Below are positions 32,970 to 41,618 of a stretch of 64,000 nt of DNA, piece after piece. The stretch comes from Sorangium cellulosum So0157-2 (GTDB taxonomy: Bacteria; Myxococcota_A; Polyangia; Polyangiales; Polyangiaceae), in contig NC_021658.1 in assembly GCF_000418325.1 (NCBI RefSeq), forward strand, positions 3,286,001 to 3,350,000. Direction: 5' to 3'. A program made the translations under genes and the position numbers. The notes beneath the pieces were generated by a model, which was not told where the DNA came from, made no database searches, and was given only the letters and a program-made list of their open reading frames with translations. Each line of letters begins with the position of its first letter. The first letter of the stretch is position 1.

Positions 32970-34024
32970 GCGCGGCGGCGGCTTCCCTGCGCCGGCTCGC
33001 CGGGAGGAGCATCTCCTTCCCGCTGGCGATGCTCGGCCTGCTCCTCCTGTTCAACCTCGTCAACAACCCGCAGTTCTTCGCGATCACGGTCAAGGATGGC
33101 CACCTGTACGGCAGCGTCATCGACATCCTGAACCGCGCGTCGCCGCTCATGATCATCGCCATGGGGCTCACCCTGGTGATCGCCACCCACGGGATCGACA
33201 TCTCCGTCGGCGCGGTCGTTGCCATCTCGGGCGCGGTCGCGGCCGCGCTGATCGGCGGCGAGCTCTCGCTGAGCGGCGGGACCGGCATGGCGGACGTGAC
33301 CCAGGTCCCGCTGCCGCTCGTCCTCGCCGGCGCGCTGGGCGCGGCGGTGGCCTGCGGCATGTGGAACGGCGCGCTGGTGTCGCTGGTCGGCATGCAGCCG
33401 ATCATCGCGACCCTGATCCTGCTCGTCACGGGCCGGGGCATCGCCCAGCTCATCACGGGCGGCCAGATCATCACGATCTACTACAGCCCTTACCACGCCA
33501 TCGGGAACGGCTTCTTGCTGGGCGTCCCGGCGTCGCTGTTCATCGTGGCGGGCGTGGGCGCCGTCCTCGGGCTCCTGGCCCGCAGGACCGCGCTCGGCAT
33601 GTTCGTCGAGGCGATCGGCATGAGCCCGGTCGCCTCGCGGCTCGCCGGGATCCGCGCGCGCTCGATCACCTTCGCCTGTTACGCGGTGTGCGGCCTGTGC
33701 GCCGGCATCGCGGGGCTGATCGTGAGCTCGAACGTCAAGAGCGCCGACGGCAACAACGCGGGCCTGCTGTTCGAGCTCGACGCCATCCTGGCGGTGGTCC
33801 TGGGCGGGACGTCGCTCGCCGGGGGCAAGTTCACGCTGGCGGGGAGCGTCGTCGGCGCCCTCATCATCCAGACGCTCACGACCACGATCTACGCCGTCGG
33901 TGTCCCGCCGGAGGTCAACCTCGTGGTGAAGGCGCTCGTCGTGTTCGTTGTCAGCATCCTGCAATCGCAGAAGGTCAGGGGCCTCCTTGGGAGGCAGCGG
34001 GCCGGGAGAGTGGCCGTTCCATGA
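32966..34024 (+). CDS. ytfT: Sugar ABC transporter permease, YtfT type
   Basis: The product is 352 residues with a GTG start at 32966 overlapping the ATPase stop (GTGA). It is a hydrophobic ribose/galactofuranose-type permease with 8-10 predicted membrane segments. The conserved stretch MIIAMGLTLVIATHGIDISVGAVVAISGAVAA and the late loop ELDAILAVVLGGTSLAGGKFTLAGSVVGALI are hallmarks of the RbsC/YtfT family. It should form the channel together with the following permease. Confidence 0.93.
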   Translation: MSAAAASLRRLAGRSISFPLAMLGLLLLFNLVNNPQFFAITVKDGHLYGSVIDILNRASPLMIIAMGLTLVIATHGIDISVGAVVAISGAVAAALIGGELSLSGGTGMADVTQVPLPLVLAGALGAAVACGMWNGALVSLVGMQPIIATLILLVTGRGIAQLITGGQIITIYYSPYHAIGNGFLLGVPASLFIVAGVGAVLGLLARRTALGMFVEAIGMSPVASRLAGIRARSITFACYAVCGLCAGIAGLIVSSNVKSADGNNAGLLFELDAILAVVLGGTSLAGGKFTLAGSVVGALIIQTLTTTIYAVGVPPEVNLVVKALVVFVVSILQSQKVRGLLGRQRAGRVAVP

Positions 34025-35043
34025 TGGACACCGCAGCCGTGACGGGCAACACCGCAGCCGTGACCAGGCCGTCGCTCCGGTTGAGCCCGAGGCACCTGCC
34101 TCTCGCCGTCACCATCGGCCTGTTCGTGCTCATGTTCGGCGCCGGATCTTGCCTGTTCGACGGGTTCTTCTCGCTGCAGGTGTTCCTCAACTTCTTCATC
34201 GACAACGCGTTCCTGGCGATCGCGGCCGTCGGGATGACCTTCGTCATCCTCTCTGGCGGGATCGACCTCTCGGTCGGCTCGGTCATCGCGCTGACCACGA
34301 TGGTCTCGGCGTCGCTCGTCGAGAAGCACGGCGTCAACCCGGCGACGGTCATCCCGCTCGTCCTGGCCATGGGCGCGGGCATCGGCCTCGTGATGGGGGT
34401 GATCATCCACTACTTCGAGGTCCAGCCCTTCATCGTCACGCTGGCGGGCATGTTCCTGACCCGCGGGCTCTGTTACCTCATCAGCATCGACTCGATCACC
34501 ATCCACGACGGCTTCTACGTCGCCGTCTCTTCGCACCGCATCCCGTTCCTGTTCGACACGTCGATCACCTGGAACGTGATCATCGCGCTCGCGCTGTTCG
34601 CCACGGCGATCTACCTCGCGCACTACACGCGCTTCGGCCGCACCGTCTACGCGATCGGCGGCAACGAGCAATCCGCCCTGCTCATGGGCCTCCCGGTGGG
34701 GAGGACCAAGGTGCTCATCTACACCTTCAGCGGGTTCTGCTCGGCGCTGGCGGGCGTCGCCTTCACGTTCTACATGGTGTCCGGCTACGCGCTGCACGCC
34801 GGCGGGATGGAGATGGACGCCATCGCCGCCGTCGTCATCGGCGGCACCCTGCTGACCGGCGGCTTCGGCACGGTCGTCGGCACCCTGTTCGGCGTGCTCA
34901 TCTACGGCACGATCCAGACCCTCATCATGTTCGAGGGCACGCTCAGCTCCTGGTGGACCAAGATCGTCGTCGGGCTCCTCCTGCTGTTCTCCTGCCTGCT
35001 GCAGCGGCTCTTCGAGCGGCGCCTGGTCGGCGCGAAGGGGTGA
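34021..35043 (+). CDS. yjfF: Sugar ABC transporter permease, YjfF type
   Basis: The product is 340 residues, with an ATG at 34021 (or 34024) overlapping the previous stop. FLAIAAVGMTFVILSGGIDLSVGSVIALTTM and MEMDAIAAVVIGGTLLTGGFGTVVGTLFGVLI are typical of the family. Two different permease genes next to one ATPase is the YtfQRT-YjfF arrangement. It is the last gene of the ara operon. The next gene is convergent and ends 28 nt away. Confidence 0.93.
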   Translation: MMDTAAVTGNTAAVTRPSLRLSPRHLPLAVTIGLFVLMFGAGSCLFDGFFSLQVFLNFFIDNAFLAIAAVGMTFVILSGGIDLSVGSVIALTTMVSASLVEKHGVNPATVIPLVLAMGAGIGLVMGVIIHYFEVQPFIVTLAGMFLTRGLCYLISIDSITIHDGFYVAVSSHRIPFLFDTSITWNVIIALALFATAIYLAHYTRFGRTVYAIGGNEQSALLMGLPVGRTKVLIYTFSGFCSALAGVAFTFYMVSGYALHAGGMEMDAIAAVVIGGTLLTGGFGTVVGTLFGVLIYGTIQTLIMFEGTLSSWWTKIVVGLLLLFSCLLQRLFERRLVGAKG

Positions 35044-35071
35044 GGGGCGCGCCGCCCCAGGGCGCTCGTGC

Positions 35072-36754
35072 CTAGGTGAGGCGCAGCTCGCGGATCCTCC
35101 GCAGCAGCGCCCGCTTCGAGACCTCGAGGCGCTCGACCATCGCGTCGATGTGTCCGTTGCACTCCCTGTAACAGCGGGCGATCTCGTCGAGCGGAAGATG
35201 GCCGGCCCGGCGGACGCGAGGGCAACTCTCCACGAGCGCGTAGAGCGATGTCCGCGAGACGCCCAGCAGCTCCGCGGCCGCCTTGAGATCCCATCGGCTC
35301 CGGCGGAGCGCGTCGAGCAGCTCCTCTTCGCGCACCTCGGAGGGCTTGCGCCACCCCGCGCCCTTTCCCCGGCCGTGGCCCGGGGGCTCTGCGCCGTGGC
35401 TGACCGGCTCGGCCTCCACCCGATCCGAGGGAGACGGCGCGGCCGCGGCCTCGCCGTGCCTGTCGGCGCGCGGCCGCGGCTCGGGGGTTGGCCGCTCGAG
35501 CAGGCGCTCGATGACCGGCAGCTCTTCGAGGCTCGCCGCCTCCTGTCTCGCCATGACCATCTGCCGGACCGTGTTCCGGAGCTGGCGCACGTTCCCGGGC
35601 CAATCGTGGCGCGCGAGCCGCGCCACGAGGGGCGCCGGCAGCCAAGGCAGCTCGCCCGGCGCCGGGGAGTCGAGCCGGCGCGCCTCGCCCGACGCCTCGA
35701 GCTCCTCGCGAAGGAAGTGAACGACCAGCCGGCCGATGTCGTCCCGGCGGCGGCGGAGCGGAGGGAGCGCGATCTCGTAGCCGGCCAGGCGGTGAAGCAG
35801 GGGGGCGCGGAAGGCCCCCTCCGCGACCCGGACTTCGAGATCCGCGTCGGTGGCGGCGATGAGGCGCGCGCGCGTCTTCCGTGGCTGCTGGGCGCCCACC
35901 GCCTGGATCTCGCCCGTCTCGAGCGCCCGCAGGAGCATCGCCTGCACGTCGGGCGGCGCCTCGCCGATCTCGTCGAGGAAGAGCGTCCCGTCGTGGGCCA
36001 GGCTGAAGTACCCGGGCCGGCTCTGCACGGCGCCGGTGTACGCCCCCCGCTCGGCGCCAAACAGCTCTGCGGCCGCGAGCGAGAGGGGGATCGCCGCCAT
36101 GTTGACCGCGACGAAGGGCCGGCCCCGACGCCCGCTGGCCTCGTGGATCGCCCTCGCGACGAGCTCCTTCCCCGTGCCTGTCTCCCCGCGGATGAGGACG
36201 GTTGTCTCCAGGTTGGCGACGCGGCGTATGTCCTGGCGGACGCGCGCCACGACGTGGTTGTCGCCGATGAGGCCGAGGCGGTCCCCCGGCTCGGGCGGCC
36301 TCGGATCCGCCATGTGGAGCAGCAGGACGACCCGCTCCGCAAGCTCGATGACGACGCCCTGCTCCACCTCGGCTTCGGACAGATCGCAGACCGTCTGGAG
36401 CGGAGCGCCCTGCGCCGCGATTCGCATGCGGCCCCCAGACGTCTCCAGCCGGATCTGCCGGCCGGGCAGCGCGAGCAGGCGCAGCGGCTTGCGGCTGAGA
36501 TGGATGTCCTCGAGCGGCGCGCCGCGGGAAGCCCCCGGCGCGACGAAGCACGGCGTCATCCGCGACAGCTCGACGGCGTCGCGAACGGCGATGTCCCGCA
36601 GGACAGCGCGCTCGCCGACGCGCTCGAGGCGAGGATGGTAAAGGATGGTGAGGGCGGGGACGAGGCGCGCGCCGGCGCTCGGCGAGGCGGCTGCGCTGGG
36701 GTGCTGCGTCGTCATCGCCCCGAGCGTCGTCACCCCTGGCCGCTCCAGCATCAT
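35072..36754 (-). CDS. Sigma54-dependent activator with FHA-like N-terminal domain
   Basis: The product is about 560 residues. An FHA-like N-terminal region (roughly 30-145) replaces the usual receiver domain. The AAA+ domain has Walker A GETGTGKE and the sigma54-contact loop GAYTGA, where Tyr replaces the usual Phe. LFLDEIGEAPPDVQAMLLRALE and HDWPGNVRQLRNTVRQMV are further family motifs. The C-terminus carries two Fis-like helix-turn-helix stretches (LKAAAELLGVSRTSLYALVE and HIDAMVERLEVSKRALLRRI). The FHA region suggests control by Ser/Thr phosphorylation, and a Ser/Thr kinase gene lies divergently at 37327. Starts at 36754, 36745 region or 36715 are possible; none has a strong ribosome site. 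Confidence 0.9.
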   Translation of the reverse strand: MMLERPGVTTLGAMTTQHPSAAASPSAGARLVPALTILYHPRLERVGERAVLRDIAVRDAVELSRMTPCFVAPGASRGAPLEDIHLSRKPLRLLALPGRQIRLETSGGRMRIAAQGAPLQTVCDLSEAEVEQGVVIELAERVVLLLHMADPRPPEPGDRLGLIGDNHVVARVRQDIRRVANLETTVLIRGETGTGKELVARAIHEASGRRGRPFVAVNMAAIPLSLAAAELFGAERGAYTGAVQSRPGYFSLAHDGTLFLDEIGEAPPDVQAMLLRALETGEIQAVGAQQPRKTRARLIAATDADLEVRVAEGAFRAPLLHRLAGYEIALPPLRRRRDDIGRLVVHFLREELEASGEARRLDSPAPGELPWLPAPLVARLARHDWPGNVRQLRNTVRQMVMARQEAASLEELPVIERLLERPTPEPRPRADRHGEAAAAPSPSDRVEAEPVSHGAEPPGHGRGKGAGWRKPSEVREEELLDALRRSRWDLKAAAELLGVSRTSLYALVESCPRVRRAGHLPLDEIARCYRECNGHIDAMVERLEVSKRALLRRIRELRLT

Positions 36755-36858
36755 CGTGGGCGAGGATACGCGGCCATCGAAAATGATTGCAAGACGGGTT
36801 GGGCGACCGCCGGCGCGGTGCGCCTCCACGCCCGTCGCGCCCATGCCGCGCTCGAGTC

Positions 36859-37155
36859 GCGTTCAGGTCGCGTTCAGGTCGTGTTCAGGTCGCGTTCAGC
36901 TCACGTTCAGCTCGCGTTCAGCTCGCGTTCAGCTCGCGTTCAGCTCGCGTTCAGCTCGCGTTCAGCTCGCGTTCAGCTCGCGTTCAGCTCGCGTTCAGCT
37001 CGCGTTCAGCTCGCGTTCAGCTCGCGTTCAGCTCGCGTTCAGCTCGCGTTCAGCTCGCGTTCAGCTCGCGTTCAGCTCGCGTTCAGCTCGCGTTCAGCTC
37101 GCGTTCAGCTCGCGTTCAGCTCGCGTTCAGCTCGCATTCAGCTCGCATTCAGCTC
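36859..37155. repeat. Array of 27 tandem 11-bp units
   Basis: The unit is GCGTTCAGCTC repeated 27 times without spacers. The first three units read GGTC instead of GCTC, the fifth starts AC, and the last two read GCATT; all central units are identical. It occupies most of the divergent region between the sigma54 activator and the kinase gene. Because 11 is not a multiple of 3, all three plus frames translate to the same 11-residue repeat, which is not evidence of coding. Confidence 0.97.
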
Positions 37156-37326
37156 GCATTAAAAATGCAACCCTCAGACCACCTCGATTCCCCCCGGGCC
37201 CTCGGCGTGGCCCAGCGGCGGATCTCCGTGCAGAAGCAGGCGATCTCCGCGGTCGCGGCGAGGCGTCGCGGCGTCGCGCTGCCCGTTGACCGGCGGTTGC
37301 CAGGCGCGTAGGTGTTCTGACTTGTT

Positions 37327-39261
37327 ATGCAGGACCACACGATCGGGGGGAGGTACGCGCTTCGGCGCGAGATCGGCCACGGCGGCATGGGCGTCGTGTG
37401 GGAAGCCTTCGATCAGATGCTCCGCCGGACGGTGGCCATCAAGCGGATGCCCGCCGGGGAGGGCGCCTCCGACGAAGCGCAGCGCCGCTTCGCGCAGGAG
37501 GCGACGACGATCGCCCGGGTCCGGCACGAGCACATCGTCCAGGTCCACGACTACGGTATCGATCAGGGGGCGCCGTACATCGTCATGGAGCTGCTCGAGG
37601 GCGAGGACCTCGAGTCGCGGCTCCGGCGGGTGCACCAGCTGCCGGCGGCGGCCGTGCTGTCCTTGATCCGGCAGATCGGCGCGGGGCTCGACGCCGCGAG
37701 GGCGGCGGGCATCGTCCATTGCGATCTCAAGCCCGCAAACGTCTTTCTCGCCAGGAGCGCATACGGCGAGTCCGTGAAGATCCTCGATTTCGGGATAGGG
37801 TGGACGCTCCACGACGGGGGCGACGGCGCATCGAACGAGCGGTACAGCGGCCGGTTCGGGACCCCGGCGTACATGAGCCCCGAGCAGGTCCGCGGCGCGG
37901 TCCCTCACCCCCTCACCGACCTCTGGTCGCTCGGCGTCATCGTCTACCGCGCGCTCACCGGGCAGCTCCCGTTTCCGCTGACCGACGTCCGGGAGCTCAT
38001 CGTCAGCATCTGCACCGATCCGCATCCGGTGCCGTCGTCGCTCGGCGTCGATCTGCACCCAGGCCTCGACCGGTTCTTCGAGCGCGCCCTGGCGAAGGAC
38101 CGCTCTCGCAGGTTCCAGTCGGCCCGCGAGCTCGTCTCGGCCTTCGCCGCGATCTGCGAGGCCGCGACGAGGCCGGCCAAGATCCTCGTCGTCGACGACG
38201 AGGTCGACGCCCAGATCCTGCTCAAGCTGTACTTCCGCAGGAAGACCGGCCGCGCCGCCTACGAGCTCGTCTTCGCCGACAACGGCGAGCGCGCCCTCGA
38301 CGAGCTCCGGCGGCACCCGGACATCGACGTCGTCGTCACCGACATCAACATGCCGGTGATGGACGGGCTCGCGCTCCTGGAGCGCATCCCCGAGGTGAAC
38401 CCGCTGGCGAGGACGGTGATCGTGTCCGCGTACGGCGACATGACCAACATCCGCCGCGCCATGAACCGGGGCGCCTTCGACTTCGTGCTCAAGCCGATCA
38501 ATTTCGAGGATCTCGAGGCGACGCTGGAGAAGACCGTCCGCCACGTCGAGGAGCATCGGCGCAAGGCCCGCTCGAACGAGGAGAACGACGTGCTGCGGAA
38601 GTTCACGAGCGCGGCCCTGATCGAGCGGCTCCGGTTGCACGGGCCCGGGGGCGCCGCGGCGAGCGAGGCGCTCGAGGCGACGGTGGCGTTCATCGACGTT
38701 TACCAGTTCACCCGCGTCGCGAAGGAGCGGCCGCCCGCCGAGGCCACGCGGCTGCTCAACGCCAACTTCGAGGTGATCGTCCCGGAGCTCTTGGCCGAGG
38801 GCGGGGTCGTCGACAAGTTCGTCGGCGACGCCGTGATGGCGGTGTTCCATGGGCCGGATCACCTCGATCGAGCGCTCCAGGCGTGCCTCGCCGCGCGCGC
38901 GCAGCTCGAGGCGATGGCGCAGCGCGCAGGGGACGACTCGCCGTATGCGCACGGTGTGTGCATCGGCCTGTCCACGGGCGATGTCGTCGCGGCGGGCATC
39001 GGCTCGCACGCGTGCGGCCAGCTCGGCTACACGGTGCTGGGCGAGGTGGTGAACGCCGCGGCCCACCTGGCGCGGGCGGCGCTCCCCGGGGAGATCCTGA
39101 TCGACGGGGCGGTGTGCGATGCGGCCAGGCGTGAGGTCAAGATCGAAGCCGCCGGCCAGCGGAGCGTGTGGCCGAGGTCGGAGCCGACGGCGGTCTACAG
39201 GGTGCTGCGGAGCGAGCCATCGTTGCGCCTCCTGGCGGAGCAGCCGACCGTCGAGGTGTAG
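37327..39261 (+). CDS. Ser/Thr kinase - response regulator receiver - class III cyclase fusion
   Basis: The product is 644 residues. The kinase domain (about 8-270) has GHGGMGVVWEAFD, VAIKRMP, IVHCDLKPANVFL and ILDFGIG, so the catalytic Asp is kept but the preceding Arg is Cys. A receiver domain (about 283-400) has ILVVDDE, the phospho-Asp in VVVTDINMPVMDG and Lys in VLKPINF. A class III nucleotide cyclase domain (about 445-615) has metal-binding Asp in ATVAFIDVYQFT and FVGDAVMAVF, and GYTVLGEVVNAAAHL. No membrane segment is seen. It could join phosphorelay, Ser/Thr phosphorylation and cyclic-nucleotide output in one cytoplasmic protein. Its neighbour, an FHA-containing activator, is a plausible target. 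Confidence 0.92.
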   Translation: MQDHTIGGRYALRREIGHGGMGVVWEAFDQMLRRTVAIKRMPAGEGASDEAQRRFAQEATTIARVRHEHIVQVHDYGIDQGAPYIVMELLEGEDLESRLRRVHQLPAAAVLSLIRQIGAGLDAARAAGIVHCDLKPANVFLARSAYGESVKILDFGIGWTLHDGGDGASNERYSGRFGTPAYMSPEQVRGAVPHPLTDLWSLGVIVYRALTGQLPFPLTDVRELIVSICTDPHPVPSSLGVDLHPGLDRFFERALAKDRSRRFQSARELVSAFAAICEAATRPAKILVVDDEVDAQILLKLYFRRKTGRAAYELVFADNGERALDELRRHPDIDVVVTDINMPVMDGLALLERIPEVNPLARTVIVSAYGDMTNIRRAMNRGAFDFVLKPINFEDLEATLEKTVRHVEEHRRKARSNEENDVLRKFTSAALIERLRLHGPGGAAASEALEATVAFIDVYQFTRVAKERPPAEATRLLNANFEVIVPELLAEGGVVDKFVGDAVMAVFHGPDHLDRALQACLAARAQLEAMAQRAGDDSPYAHGVCIGLSTGDVVAAGIGSHACGQLGYTVLGEVVNAAAHLARAALPGEILIDGAVCDAARREVKIEAAGQRSVWPRSEPTAVYRVLRSEPSLRLLAEQPTVEV

Positions 39262-39291
39262 CGCCGGTGCGCGGCGGATGGATCCGCGGGC

Positions 39292-39317
39292 GCCGACATG
39301 TCGGCCGACATGTCGGC
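39292..39317. repeat. Two overlapping copies of a 14-bp palindrome
   Basis: GCCGACATGTCGGC occurs twice with a 12-bp period (39292-39305 and 39304-39317), in an interval without genes (39262-39598). It is followed by further GGCCGAC motifs. It could be a protein-binding site or a structured transcript end; nothing else is recognisable in the interval. Confidence 0.75.
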
Positions 39318-39598
39318 CGGCGCCTGGCCGACGCACGGGAGCCGTCCTGGCCGACGCGTCGGCCGGGCGCGGGCCGACGGACGTTCGCGTCGAACGTTTC
39401 GCGCCTCGCGACACGCCGGGCGCCGGCGCGCCCCTGCGGGTGGTACGCCGCGTGCACAACCACGTCGGCGACCGGATTCGCTCGGTCCACAACGCCGCGA
39501 CGCGACCAGCCCTGGCCATGGGTGATGTGCCGCGGGGCTGACGGCTGCACGGCGAGCCGCAGGGGCAAAGCACCGGAGACCACGGGAGAAGAGGGCAT

Positions 39599-40144
39599 AT
39601 GTCGTCGAACGATCCGATCGGCAACTTGTACAAGCTCTGCAATGTTCTCGCCGGCAAGACGAGAGAGAGCGATGAGGCTCGCGCGCATTGCGAAGAGCCC
39701 CACACGCGCATCGCGCTCTGCAAGAGCTATAAGGTCCCCTGCGAGGAGGGCGATCTCGCGTACAAGATGGCGCGCTACGCGGCGGGTAACAACGCGGACG
39801 AGTTCATCCGTGGGATCGTCTCCAGCGCCGCGCAGACCATGGGGAAGCCGCCCTACTCCGGGGCGATCGTCAGGCAGCAGCAGAATTGGAAGGGCACCGA
39901 CCTCTTCCAGTTCCTCTATGATCTCACGCAGGACGCGGAGCTCAACGCCGAGTTTCGCCGGGTCTTCGCGCAAGGCACGCCCGAGGAGCAGGACGACTTC
40001 CTCGAGCAGCGCTTCAAGAAGAACGGCTACGACGAGCGGGAGGCGATCAAGGCGCTGCTCAACGAGGGGAACGCCGAGCTCCTGGCGAAGAGCATGACCA
40101 AGATCATCATCTCGTTCGAGGGTAAATACCAGTTCTTCTGTTGA
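39599..40144 (+). CDS. Hypothetical protein
   Basis: The product is 181 residues and I recognise no family. It has no signal peptide or membrane segment. It is mostly helical in character with five Cys (NVLAGKT region, RAHCEEPH, ALCKSYKVPCEE and a C-terminal FFC). The ATG is preceded by GGGAGAAGAGG. It lies 230 nt upstream of the ferritin-like gene and on the same strand, so it may belong to the same cluster. Confidence 0.7.
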   Translation: MSSNDPIGNLYKLCNVLAGKTRESDEARAHCEEPHTRIALCKSYKVPCEEGDLAYKMARYAAGNNADEFIRGIVSSAAQTMGKPPYSGAIVRQQQNWKGTDLFQFLYDLTQDAELNAEFRRVFAQGTPEEQDDFLEQRFKKNGYDEREAIKALLNEGNAELLAKSMTKIIISFEGKYQFFC

Positions 40145-40374
40145 AGCGAATGGTCTGCGCGCGACCAGGGCAAAGACATGAGCGCGCTGAGCGACGGCCG
40201 GGCGAGGAGGGCGAGCACCCCTGGGCTCGCTCGATAGCAAGGCGACCTCGAGCCCACGGGGGCTCGACCCGGCCGCGCGTGGAGCGCGGCGGCTCAACGC
40301 CGGGCGAGCCCGTGGTGGCGCGACCGGCGCGCGCCCGCTGCGGGACGGATGGAGCGAAGGAACGGGGTACCAGG

Positions 40375-41616
40375 ATGTCCTCTCGAGAAACCCTCAACTC
40401 AGCCCTCTCGGAGGCGGCGGCGATCGAGCACAGCATCACCTGCCAGTACCTCTTCGCCGCCTTCTCCCTGAAGACCCACCCCTCCGAGGGCGGCGTGGAC
40501 TGGGTCGGCCTCGAGCGGATCCGCGGCTGGAAGGCCGAGATCCTCGCCGTGGCGCGCCAGGAGATGGCCCACCACGGCATGCTGTGCAACCTCCTGATCG
40601 TCACCGGCGGCGCGCCGCAGTTCCAGCGCCCGAGCTTCCCGCACCCGGTCCGCCTCTGTCCCCCGCACGCGACGTTCGATCTGCTGCCGTTCTCGGGAGA
40701 GGCCCTCTCGCGCTTCGCGGACTACGAGCGCGTCCACGCGCCGGATCCGGCCGCCGCGGGCCGCCCCGGCCCGCCGACGACCCTCGGAGACCTCTATCGG
40801 CTCATCCGCGACGCGCTCGTCCACATCGACCGCAGCAATCCCAAGCTCTTCATCGGCCCCGCGGAGCACCAGATCACGAACCGGGAGCTCCGCATCCGGC
40901 AGGGGCAGTTCGACGTCGATCTCGCCGCGGCGACGGACGCCGCCTCCGCGGTCGCGCTCATCGATCGCATCCTGGAGCACGACCACCACGCGCGCTTCGT
41001 GGCGATCCAGCGCGAGCTCGACGAGCTGCGGCGCCGCGACCCCTCCTTCGAGCCCGCGCGCCCTGTCGCGACGAACCCGCGCGTCCACGCGCCGCCCGCC
41101 GCCCTCGGCCCGGCGACGCTGATCCGCCACCCCCTCACCCGGGCGGCCGCGGAGCTCTTCAATGCGGCCTACGCGGTCATGGTCCTCATGCTGACCCGCC
41201 TCTACGGGCGCTCGAACGAGACCGAGGGCGAGGTGGACGGCCTCCTCCGGATCGCGTTCTTCCCGCTCATGACGGCCGTGATCCGGCCGCTCGGGGAGGT
41301 GCTGACCCACATGCCGGTCGGGGAGGGCGCGCCCGCGCCCACCGCGGGGCCCTGCTTCGAGCTCCCGCCCAACCTGCAGCTCCAGCCGTTCAAGCGCGGC
41401 GCCTGGGTCTACCTCCACGAGGCGCTTCAGGAGATCGCGCAGATGTGCGGCGCCCTGCGCGCTGGACTCGACGAGTCGAGCGAGCCCTGGGCCGCTGCCG
41501 TCCGCCCGCGCGTCGTGCTCCTCCACGAGAACCTCGAGCGGCTCGCCGTCAATTTCGAGGAGCACATGGGGCTCCGGCGTGATTACGCGCAGCATATGCT
41601 GACGAGGATGCGATAG
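40375..41616 (+). CDS. Ferritin-like di-iron domain protein (VioB / iminophenyl-pyruvate dimer synthase type)
   Basis: The product is 413 residues. The N-terminal half shows the ferritin-like helices: LSEAAAIEHSITCQYLFAAFSL and EILAVARQEMAHHGMLCNLLIVTGG, with Glu, His and the EXXHH-like ligands expected for this domain (Pfam Ferritin-like, also found in VioB-type enzymes). A further helix-rich C-terminal half contains RAAAELFNAAYAVMVLMLTRLYG and NLERLAVNFEEHMGL. It is probably an oxidase or oxygenase of unknown substrate. The next gene starts 2 nt after its stop. The start at 40375 is chosen for the onset of similarity; the frame is open from 40141. Confidence 0.8.
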   Translation: MSSRETLNSALSEAAAIEHSITCQYLFAAFSLKTHPSEGGVDWVGLERIRGWKAEILAVARQEMAHHGMLCNLLIVTGGAPQFQRPSFPHPVRLCPPHATFDLLPFSGEALSRFADYERVHAPDPAAAGRPGPPTTLGDLYRLIRDALVHIDRSNPKLFIGPAEHQITNRELRIRQGQFDVDLAAATDAASAVALIDRILEHDHHARFVAIQRELDELRRRDPSFEPARPVATNPRVHAPPAALGPATLIRHPLTRAAAELFNAAYAVMVLMLTRLYGRSNETEGEVDGLLRIAFFPLMTAVIRPLGEVLTHMPVGEGAPAPTAGPCFELPPNLQLQPFKRGAWVYLHEALQEIAQMCGALRAGLDESSEPWAAAVRPRVVLLHENLERLAVNFEEHMGLRRDYAQHMLTRMR

Positions 41617-41618
41617 CG

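Noticed and set aside
36859..37155. CRISPR-like array
   Set aside because: The 11-bp units are contiguous with no unique spacers, and no cas genes are present.
36645..37311. Three overlapping reading frames encoding an SSRSARVQLAF-type repeat protein
   Set aside because: They come from the 11-bp array, which gives the same 11-residue repeat in every plus frame. There is no ribosome site and no conserved domain.
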